A stretch of DNA of 6,492 nucleotides, from contig JAUVKP010000066.1 in NCBI GenBank assembly GCA_030596185.1, positions 1-6,492 on the forward strand. Reading direction: 5' to 3'. Position 1 is the stretch's first letter. Every line of letters begins with the position of its first letter. This stretch comes from Fidelibacterota bacterium (GTDB taxonomy: Bacteria > Fidelibacterota > Fidelibacteria > Fidelibacterales > Fidelibacteraceae). Made by a program: the position numbers and the translations under genes. The notes below the pieces were generated by a model. That model saw nothing but the letters and a program-made list of their open reading frames with translations, was not told the DNA's origin and searched no databases. Below, in pieces: positions 1-4,624 of the stretch.

Positions 1-1199
1 CCACCAAAACCAAGGCTATTTTTCAGAGCATAACGAATATTTCTTTTTTTCATTTTGTTCGGTGTGTAATCCAAATCACATTCGGGATCTTTTTCTTTGT
101 AATTTATCGTTGGAGGAACAACACCTTCTTGCAAAGCCAGAGCAGTAATTGCCGATTCGATCCCGCCTACTGCACCAAGTGAATGACCATGCATTGATTT
201 GGTACCACTGATACTGATCTTATATGCATGTTCTCCAAAGGCTTGTCTAATTCCCTTGGATTCCATTCGATCATTGTAAAAGGTCGAGGTTCCATGGGGG
301 CTTATAAAATCAATCATCCCGGGCTCGATCCCGGCATCTTTCATGGCGCCCAGCATACATTTAGTGATGCCTTCCGCACTTTCATCAGGCTGGGTAATAT
401 GAAAAGCATCGCAATTTGCACTGTAACCGATCATCTCGGCATAGATCTTTGCATTCCGCTTTTTAGCGTGCTCCAATTCTTCCAAGATCAGCAAACCGGC
501 ACCTTCTCCTATCACAAATCCGGAACGTTCTTTATCAAATGGAATGGATGCGCGGTTCTTATCCAAATTAGGAGAGATAGCCCGCATATTTGCAAAACCG
601 CCAACCCCAAGAACGTTGACAGGAGCTTCTGAACCACCGGCAAAGGCCACTTCGAGATATCCATCCTTAATATAACGGAATGCTTCTCCGATCGAATTGG
701 TAGCCGATGAACAGGCTGTAACAATGGGAAGCGACGGTCCTTTTGCATTGAATTTGATCGCCACATTACCCCCGACCAAATTTACTATCGTATTGGGAAT
801 GAAAAAAGGACTCAATCTGTCCGCACCTTTGTGTACAGCTTTCACAGTTTCATTGTAAATTGTTTCAAGTCCACCAATACCACTACCCACAAATGTCCCA
901 AAACGATCATGGTCAAAATCAGCTTCCGCCAATTTACTGTCGTCATAGGCTTCTTTTGCTGCAACCAAGGCTAAAATGGTTGTTCTGTCAAGGCGTCTTG
1001 CTTCTTTGGGAGGAATAGCATCCCCTATCTCCAGATCTTTAATCTCAGCAACCAAATAAGGTTTTTGTTGAGATGCGTCAAACAAAGTTATTTTATCTAT
1101 TCCATTCTTTCCGGCTTTGACACCTTCCCACATATCTTTGATATTATTACCAATGGGCGTAACTGCTCCAAGGCCGGTAATTACGACTCTACGTTTCAT
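1..1199 (-). CDS. fabF: 3-oxoacyl-[ACP] synthase II (KAS II), 3' end cut by window edge
   Basis: FabF elongates acyl-ACP by decarboxylative Claisen condensation with malonyl-ACP in the cytoplasmic type II fatty-acid pathway. Reading back from ATG at 1199 gives 399 uninterrupted codons starting MKRRVVITGLGAVTPIGNN. The visible part stops at NSLGFGG, the glycine-rich C-terminal loop of KAS enzymes, so only about a dozen residues should lie beyond the edge (family length about 410). The catalytic triad is visible and in family positions: Cys163 in VTACSSATNSIG, His302 in SPHGTST and His339 in TKSMHGHSLG. The nucleophile elbow reads ACSSATN where many FabF proteins have ACATG, a tolerated variant. 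The start is supported by TAGGAG placed 5 nt upstream. It follows fabG by 8 nt, so the two are surely cotranscribed. Family assignment is very secure; KAS II rather than KAS I is inferred from length, start and the fabG neighbour. Confidence 0.96.
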   Translation of the reverse strand, partial: MKRRVVITGLGAVTPIGNNIKDMWEGVKAGKNGIDKITLFDASQQKPYLVAEIKDLEIGDAIPPKEARRLDRTTILALVAAKEAYDDSKLAEADFDHDRFGTFVGSGIGGLETIYNETVKAVHKGADRLSPFFIPNTIVNLVGGNVAIKFNAKGPSLPIVTACSSATNSIGEAFRYIKDGYLEVAFAGGSEAPVNVLGVGGFANMRAISPNLDKNRASIPFDKERSGFVIGEGAGLLILEELEHAKKRNAKIYAEMIGYSANCDAFHITQPDESAEGITKCMLGAMKDAGIEPGMIDFISPHGTSTFYNDRMESKGIRQAFGEHAYKISISGTKSMHGHSLGAVGGIESAITALALQEGVVPPTINYKEKDPECDLDYTPNKMKKRNIRYALKNSLGFG

Positions 1200-1204
1200 G
1201 TATT

Positions 1205-1210
1205 CTCCTA
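1205..1210 (-). promoter_or_regulatory. fabF Shine-Dalgarno site overlapping the fabG stop codon
   Basis: The minus strand reads TAGGAG followed by AATAC and ATG. The TAG of this motif is the fabG stop codon, so fabG termination and fabF initiation share the same bases. This fixes the fabF start and suggests translational coupling, which would keep the reductase and condensing enzyme in proportion. The coupling is inference. Confidence 0.75.
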
Positions 1211-1951
1211 GCTCATTACCATGCCGCCGTCTACATGGACGACTTGACCGGTGATATAATCTGCATGTTTACTTGCAAGAAACAGGACTAAAGATGCAAC
1301 ATCTTCAACCTGCCCGTATCTTCCCAAGGGGATTTCCTTTAAATAGTGTTCTTTTACACTATCAGGAAGACTTTCTGTCATTTTCGTTTCAATATAACCC
1401 GGTGCAACAGCATTGCAGGTAATATTTCTTTTGGAAAACTCTCTAGCAACAGATTTGGTTAGACCAATGACACCTGCTTTGGATGCAGAGTAATTCGCTT
1501 GTCCTGCATTCCCAATTAATCCGGATACGGATGCAAGATTAATGATCTTACCATATCTTGCTTTGGTCATAAAAGGAACCACGGATTTAATCATATTCCA
1601 GGTACCCTTTAGGTTGACATCCAGAACCTTATCAAAATCATCTTCTGACATTCGTAACATTAATTGGTCTCTGGTAATACCGGCATTGTTTACAAGAATA
1701 TCGATCTTTCCGTATTTCTCTTTGAGTACTTTTGCTGTTGCCTGTGTATTATCATAAGAAGATACATCGACTTTATAAGCTTCGCATTTCAACCCTTCCT
1801 GAGAAAGTTGGTCGCAAAGAACTTTTGCTTTGACTTCATCCATATCGTAAATAATGACCGTAGCACCTTTTCTTGCGAACTGTACGGAAATGGTTTCTCC
1901 TATTCCGCTGGCACCACCGGTAACCAATGCGATCTTCCCATCTAGATTCAT
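1208..1951 (-). CDS. fabG: 3-oxoacyl-[ACP] reductase, SDR family
   Basis: FabG reduces 3-oxoacyl-ACP to 3-hydroxyacyl-ACP, the first reduction of each elongation cycle. The 247-residue product is a full-length classical short-chain dehydrogenase. The Rossmann glycine motif TGGASGIG spans residues 11-18 and NNAG 88-91. The catalytic tetrad is Asn113, Ser141, Tyr154 and Lys158 (YSASK), and the C-terminal GQVVHVDGGMVMS is typical of FabG. Unlike E. coli FabG (TGASRGIG, with Arg15), there is no basic residue in the glycine loop, and an acidic Asp36 ends the second beta strand. In this superfamily that pattern usually means NADH rather than NADPH preference. The ATG is preceded by AAGGAA at good spacing. 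It sits 65 nt after fabH and 8 nt before fabF. A generic SDR is the only alternative, and the operon context makes FabG far more likely. Confidence 0.95.
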   Translation of the reverse strand: MNLDGKIALVTGGASGIGETISVQFARKGATVIIYDMDEVKAKVLCDQLSQEGLKCEAYKVDVSSYDNTQATAKVLKEKYGKIDILVNNAGITRDQLMLRMSEDDFDKVLDVNLKGTWNMIKSVVPFMTKARYGKIINLASVSGLIGNAGQANYSASKAGVIGLTKSVAREFSKRNITCNAVAPGYIETKMTESLPDSVKEHYLKEIPLGRYGQVEDVASLVLFLASKHADYITGQVVHVDGGMVMS

Positions 1952-2016
1952 AATATTTCCTTTTTCTGCTTATTGTCTTTCAGCGTTCAATTTAATGCAT
2001 CTTTTCAGCAGAAGCA

Positions 2017-2955
2017 TCAGAAAGTTAACAAACATGCTCCACTCGTCAATCCGGCTCCAAAACCGACCAATATGACTTTATCGCCCGCTTCCATGGTTTC
2101 TTCTTCAAGCATCTCATCAAGTGCAATAGGGATGCTTGCTGCAGAAGTATTCCCATACTTGTGAATGTTTACATAGAAAGATTCCATGGGCATCTTTAAG
2201 GCTTTAGATGCACTTTGAATTATACGAATATTTGCCTGATGCGGTATGATTTTTTTAATTTGGGATCTATCAATATTCCCATACTCCAATACACCGTTTA
2301 CACTGGATTTGATTACTCTAGATGCAAATTGATAAACTTTTGGACCATTCATATTAACATAATCATCCACATACAAGATCAGGTCATTATCACTCTTGGT
2401 TTGCACATTGAAAATGACTTCTTTGGATTCATCCTTCTCTATGATCATTGCACCGGCACCATCACCAAAAAGAACGCAGGTGTTTCTGTCTTTATAATCC
2501 GTAAATTTAGAAATTACTTCAGCTCCAATGACCAAAGCACTCTTATATGAACCACTGTACATCATTTTTTCTGCTATATTCAAACCATAAATAAAACCCG
2601 TGCAGGCCGCATTGATATCAAAAGCAAGTATGCCCGGTTTATCCAAACCGAGCTTTGCTTGTACACGGCAAGCCATACTGGGACTTCTCAGCTCCGCTGT
2701 GAATGTTGCTACAATAATAAGGTCAATTTTATCTTTATCGTAATTTGCTTTTTCAATAGCATTCATGGCAGCAATTGTAGCCAAGTCTGATGTATTTTTA
2801 CCATTAACTATACGTCGTTCTTTAATACCTGTTCTGGAAGTTATCCATTCATCTGTGGTATCAACGATCTTCTCCAGGTCATGATTTGAGAGAACTCCTT
2901 CCGGAGTAAAATGACCAGTGGAGACAATTTTGAAACATCCTTTATCTAAGGCCAT
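2017..2955 (-). CDS. fabH: 3-oxoacyl-[ACP] synthase III (KAS III)
   Basis: FabH starts fatty-acid synthesis by condensing an acyl-CoA primer (acetyl-CoA or a branched acyl-CoA) with malonyl-ACP. The 312-residue product matches the family length (E. coli 317). The catalytic triad is Cys118 in NAACTGF, His239 in IIPHQANIRI and Asn269 in KYGNTSAASIP. DEWITSRTGIKERR at 35-48 holds the Trp37 and Arg41 that contact CoA in characterised FabH. GDGAGA at 164-169 and the C-terminal GFGAGLTSGACLLTF are also family signatures. The ATG has AGGAAGGAA about 8 nt upstream. The common upstream partners rpmF and plsX are absent; acpP lies upstream across a 255-nt gap that carries a dyad and a possible promoter. 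Primer preference cannot be read safely from the sequence. Confidence 0.96.
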   Translation of the reverse strand: MALDKGCFKIVSTGHFTPEGVLSNHDLEKIVDTTDEWITSRTGIKERRIVNGKNTSDLATIAAMNAIEKANYDKDKIDLIIVATFTAELRSPSMACRVQAKLGLDKPGILAFDINAACTGFIYGLNIAEKMMYSGSYKSALVIGAEVISKFTDYKDRNTCVLFGDGAGAMIIEKDESKEVIFNVQTKSDNDLILYVDDYVNMNGPKVYQFASRVIKSSVNGVLEYGNIDRSQIKKIIPHQANIRIIQSASKALKMPMESFYVNIHKYGNTSAASIPIALDEMLEEETMEAGDKVILVGFGAGLTSGACLLTF

Positions 2956-2986
2956 TCAATATTCCTTCCTGTTATTGCCATCTGCA

Positions 2987-3012
2987 TATTATTTCTTTCA
3001 TATGAAATAATA
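2987..3012. promoter_or_regulatory. Inverted repeat upstream of fabH, possible operator or mRNA hairpin
   Basis: TATTATTTC at 2987-2995 and GAAATAATA at 3004-3012 are perfect 9-bp arms around an 8-nt spacer. The spacer combines with the arm edges into a second perfect palindrome, TTTCATATGAAA (2996-3007). The element ends about 31 nt before the fabH start, just upstream of its Shine-Dalgarno site. It could bind a dimeric repressor or fold in the leader mRNA. No U-tract follows, so it is not a typical terminator. AT-rich sequence makes chance dyads more likely, hence the moderate confidence. Confidence 0.4.
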
Positions 3013-3138
3013 GTCAGACATATTTCAGCAAAACATATCAGATGATTTGGTGAGGAATTGAAAGTTGTATGTATAAAGACCTCCTAAAACCCGGATCTCA
3101 ATACAGGCTATGCTTTGTATAAATCGAAAATTTAATTG

Positions 3139-3167
3139 TTTTTAGAACAAAACATAAAACTTTCCAA
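3139..3167 (-). promoter_or_regulatory. Weak candidate promoter for fabH-fabG-fabF
   Basis: On the minus strand TTGGAA (3167-3162) and TAAAAA (3144-3139) are separated by 17 nt; each matches four of six sigma70 consensus bases. The site lies in the 255-nt acpP-fabH gap, about 185 nt upstream of fabH. The region is AT-rich, so a chance match is quite possible. The long gap itself is the better argument that fabH may have its own promoter. Confidence 0.2.
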
Positions 3168-3210
3168 GTTCAGAAATAACTGACAATATTGTTGCTGAGA
3201 TATACTGTGC

Positions 3211-3435
3211 TTACTTATTGCTTTCAATATATTTCATTACATCAGCAACTGTCTTCAGTTTATCAATATCTGATTCAGGAATAGTAATATCGAATTCGTT
3301 TTCAATACTCATGATAAGTTGAATTGCATCTAAAGAATCTGCGCCCAGGTCATCCTGAAGATTAGCTTCAAGCGTAACTTGTTCTTTATCAACGCTTAAT
3401 TCGTCTGCAATCAATGTAAAAAGTTGGTCTTTCAT
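3211..3435 (-). CDS. acpP: Acyl carrier protein
   Basis: AcpP carries growing acyl chains on a 4'-phosphopantetheine arm and is the substrate of every other Fab protein encoded here. The 74-residue product has the usual length and acidic character. Ser34 in GADSLDAIQL is the attachment serine, inside the DSL motif at the start of helix II. LMSIENEFDITIPESD and the closing TVADVMKYIESNK are typical of the family. The start is fixed by a strong GGAGG with four A bases before ATG. It is separated from acpS by 340 nt of repeat-rich non-coding sequence and from fabH by 255 nt, so it may also be expressed as a single, highly translated gene. That would fit the high ACP demand known in bacteria. AcpS, which modifies it, is encoded upstream in the same direction. 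Confidence 0.97.
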   Translation of the reverse strand: MKDQLFTLIADELSVDKEQVTLEANLQDDLGADSLDAIQLIMSIENEFDITIPESDIDKLKTVADVMKYIESNK

Positions 3436-3439
3436 TTTT

Positions 3440-3444
3440 CCTCC
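3440..3444 (-). promoter_or_regulatory. Strong acpP Shine-Dalgarno site
   Basis: GGAGG followed by AAAA and ATG. It is among the strongest ribosome sites in the window and contrasts with acpS and the four-helix-bundle gene, which have none. Confidence 0.8.
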
Positions 3445-3504
3445 GTGTGTGTTTTTAAGGTTTTTGATGTTTTATTTAAAAACAGCAAAAAACTCAATGA
3501 TAGT

Positions 3505-3531
3505 CTAATACAAATTGACACAAATAGTCAA
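3505..3531 (-). promoter_or_regulatory. Candidate acpP promoter with overlapping dyad
   Basis: The minus strand has TTGACT (3531-3526) as a -35-like box and TATTAG (3510-3505) as a -10-like box. The spacing of 15 nt is short of the ideal 17. A run of A bases on the same strand just upstream (3540-3534) could act as an UP element. A perfect dyad TTGAC-N7-GTCAA (3515-3531) overlaps the -35 box and spacer, where a repressor could act. The site lies about 70-95 nt upstream of the acpP start. No other convincing promoter is seen between acpS and acpP. Confidence 0.35.
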
Positions 3532-3553
3532 CCTTTTTTTATACAAATGGTAT

Positions 3554-3586
3554 GAGGTTTGGGGTGCGGGGTTTGGGGTTTGGGGT
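3554..3586 (+). repeat. G-rich 7-bp tandem array with G-quadruplex pattern
   Basis: The plus strand reads as 7-base units GAGGTTT, GGGGTGC, GGGGTTT, GGGGTTT and a partial GGGGT. Within it, four GGGG runs (3561-3585) are separated by loops of exactly three bases: TGC, TTT and TTT. This satisfies the standard intramolecular G-quadruplex pattern with four tetrads. The G-rich strand is the template strand for the minus-strand fab genes. The array lies about 120-150 nt upstream of acpP, just beyond its candidate promoter. Confidence 0.85.
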
Positions 3587-3592
3587 ATAAAA

Positions 3593-3624
3593 AATTTAGA
3601 AATTTAGTGATTTAGAAGTTTAGG
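3593..3624 (+). repeat. 8-bp tandem array of TTTAG units
   Basis: Four 8-base units AATTTAGA, AATTTAGT, GATTTAGA and AGTTTAGG follow one another with exact 8-bp phase; TTTAG recurs at 3595, 3603, 3611 and 3619. It begins seven bases after the G-rich heptamer array ends and runs almost directly into the REP-like palindrome. Confidence 0.75.
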
Positions 3625-3629
3625 GACGG

Positions 3630-3658
3630 GCAGAGACAAGGCACTGCCTTGTCTTTAC
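3630..3658. repeat. REP-like palindrome
   Basis: AGACAAGGC (3634-3642) and GCCTTGTCT (3646-3654) are perfect 9-bp arms with a 3-nt loop, ACT. The pairing extends outward to 3630 and 3658 with one mismatch and one wobble. Neither side is followed by a U-tract, so it is unlikely to be an intrinsic terminator. On the minus strand it starts GTAAAGACAAGGC, resembling the GTAG-starting palindromes mobilised by REP-associated (RAYT) transposases. That resemblance is from memory; no RAYT gene is in the window. Confidence 0.6.
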
Positions 3659-3775
3659 AAAATAAATACATATAAGATTTCAGAAGAAATTATTATCTCA
3701 GCTACCAACTTTACTGGTAAGAGATTAGAAAAAGATATTGAATCACGTGGTTATTGGTTCTTGGCTCTTGAATCT

Positions 3776-4144
3776 TTACCTTAAAGGTATCACATCCATT
3801 AAAATAATAGCAATTGCCTGGTCTTTAGAATGGCTTAAACTCACAGAAGTATGCTTTATTTCCAGCATTTCTTTTATCTTTCCGGAGAAATTTAAATGTG
3901 GTTTACCATTTTCGTCATTTTCTATCCATGAATCTTGCCAACTTAAATTGTCAATATGATCCAAAAGCACTTTTCGGACCGCTTCTTTTGCGGCAAAACG
4001 CACTGCAAAATGTTGGGCGGCTTTTTTGCTTTTTATTGAATATTCAATTTCAATTGGATGAAAATATTTTTTAACGAAAGAAGGATTTTGTATTGATTTT
4101 TCAATACGAGAGATTTCGATAATGTCTATACCGGTTTCGAGCAT
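3776..4144 (-). CDS. acpS: Holo-[acyl-carrier-protein] synthase
   Basis: AcpS transfers 4'-phosphopantetheine from CoA to the DSL serine of apo-AcpP, with Mg2+ as cofactor. The 122-residue product matches the family length. GIDIIEISRI at 5-14 holds the metal ligand Asp7; RFAAKEAVRK at 49-58 holds Lys53 and the second metal ligand Glu54; ENGKPHL at 78-84 and SLSHSKDQAIAI at 102-113, with His105, complete the signature. The ATG is the only start that yields the conserved N-terminus. However, the bases before it are an AT-rich tail of the heptamer array with no Shine-Dalgarno site, unlike acpP and the other fab genes. It lies 33 nt after the four-helix-bundle gene, so it may depend on translational coupling or on an unstructured A/U-rich leader. 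Its neighbour acpP is its substrate. Confidence 0.95.
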   Translation of the reverse strand: MLETGIDIIEISRIEKSIQNPSFVKKYFHPIEIEYSIKSKKAAQHFAVRFAAKEAVRKVLLDHIDNLSWQDSWIENDENGKPHLNFSGKIKEMLEIKHTSVSLSHSKDQAIAIILMDVIPLR

Positions 4145-4154
4145 ATTATTTAAT

Positions 4155-4182
4155 GTTTAACGTTTAAGGTTTAAGGTTTAAT
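4155..4182 (+). repeat. GTTTAAN heptamer array, acpS-side arm
   Basis: Four perfect 7-bp units lie in phase on the plus strand: GTTTAAC, GTTTAAG, GTTTAAG and GTTTAAT. The last unit contains the stop codon of the four-helix-bundle gene (4178-4180). The first 13 bases, GTTTAACGTTTAA, are an exact inverted copy of 4598-4610 on the other side of that gene. Confidence 0.85.
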
Positions 4183-4567
4183 AATTTAGCGTTTGTGGAT
4201 TTGAAAGTTGCGCTCGTCTCAGTTTAGATAACATTTGAGCAATATTGTTAATATCATTCCTCAATTCTGTTAATTGTTCGTGCGTTATAAACTCTCTTCT
4301 TTTGGCTACGATAATCAGATTCAGACATTCCATTAAACTTCCAAAAGATATTTGAGTAAAATTGGCTTTATCTTTTGCAGTTATTCTCCCTGATCCTTCA
4401 GCGATATTATTGCCGACTGAAATGGCTACTCTTTTCAACTGGCTTGTCAAACTATACCTTTCATCTCTTGGAAAATTTGAAGTCAGATCATAGATCTTAT
4501 CTATAAAATTATTTGACTGATCCCAAACATCCAATTTTTCAAATGAATACTTTTTTATTTCGTCCAC
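4178..4567 (-). CDS. Four-helix-bundle protein, 23S rRNA intervening-sequence protein family
   Basis: This 129-residue protein belongs to the four-helix-bundle family (PF05635/TIGR02436 type). FEKLDVWDQS at 9-18, FPRDERYSLTSQLKRVAISVGNNIAEGSGR at about 32-61 and the following FTQISFGSLMECLNLI are its hallmark. Members occur inside 23S rRNA intervening sequences and scattered alone in genomes; the related Avd protein works with diversity-generating reverse transcriptases. The basic helix faces suggest nucleic-acid binding, but no reaction is known. The start is a GTG without a Shine-Dalgarno site; no ATG lies upstream in frame, and the frame closes at 4600-4598. It has no metabolic link to its fab neighbours and sits between inverted heptamer arrays, one of which supplies its stop codon. 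It looks like an inserted passenger. Family assignment is secure; function here is unknown. Confidence 0.9.
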   Translation of the reverse strand: MDEIKKYSFEKLDVWDQSNNFIDKIYDLTSNFPRDERYSLTSQLKRVAISVGNNIAEGSGRITAKDKANFTQISFGSLMECLNLIIVAKRREFITHEQLTELRNDINNIAQMLSKLRRAQLSNPQTLNY

Positions 4568-4586
4568 CCAATATTTAAAATTTAAT

Positions 4587-4624
4587 TTTAAACGAATTTA
4601 AACGTTAAACTATAAACTTTAAAC
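4587..4624 (-). repeat. GTTTAAN heptamer array, fabD-side arm
   Basis: Read on the minus strand, units GTTTAAA, GTTTATA, GTTTAAC and GTTTAAA run in 7-bp phase, then TTC, then another GTTTAAA. The first unit contains the fabD stop codon (4621-4619). The orientation is opposite to the array at 4155-4182, so the two flank the four-helix-bundle gene as inverted copies with a perfect 13-bp shared core. The sequence from 4586 to 4571 continues as degenerate A/T-rich bases up to the GTG start. Confidence 0.85.

Larger units (their letters stand above)
3436..3775. other. 340-nt acpS-acpP intergenic region, repeat-rich
   Basis: No gene is supported here. From the acpP side it holds the acpP leader and candidate promoter (about 3436-3540), a G-rich heptamer array (3554-3586), a TTTAG octamer array (3593-3624), a REP-like palindrome (3630-3658) and about 120 nt of unique sequence next to the acpS stop. 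That last piece is open in one plus-strand frame from about 3659 to 3778 but has no start codon. Confidence 0.7.
4155..4610 (-). mobile_element. Putative intervening-sequence-like cassette carrying the four-helix-bundle gene
   Basis: The unit is defined by a perfect 13-bp inverted repeat: GTTTAACGTTTAA at 4155-4167 and its reverse complement at 4598-4610, both embedded in GTTTAAN heptamer arrays of opposite orientation. It encloses a single gene of the family first described in 23S rRNA intervening sequences, and separates fabD from acpS. In mRNA the arms can add about five more pairs outside and six inside the core, each after a small internal loop. No transposase or clear target duplication is visible, so mobility is inferred from the structure and family only. 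Alternatively, the arms are unrelated local expansions of a common simple repeat. Confidence 0.35.

Noticed and set aside
228..632. Plus-strand 134-codon ORF
   Set aside because: It lies wholly opposite fabF, whose active-site residues fall in the same stretch. Its translation shows no family pattern and it has no ribosome site.
2215..2550. Plus-strand 111-codon ORF
   Set aside because: It is antisense to the conserved core of fabH and has no recognisable motif.
3183..3192. ACAATATTGT palindrome after the acpP stop as a terminator
   Set aside because: The stem is only five A/T-rich pairs with one G-C type pair, no loop and no T-tract. It is too weak to call.
3554..3624. CRISPR array
   Set aside because: The repeats are 7-8 bp tandem units with no spacers of distinct sequence.
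3630..3658. Intrinsic terminator after acpS
   Set aside because: The hairpin is strong but no T-tract follows on either strand; the minus strand continues CTCTGCCCGTCCC. A REP-like palindrome fits better.
4178..4567. Avd protein of a diversity-generating retroelement
   Set aside because: The fold family overlaps with Avd, but there is no reverse transcriptase, template repeat or variable repeat in the window. The neighbours are fab genes, and the sequence follows the intervening-sequence protein pattern.
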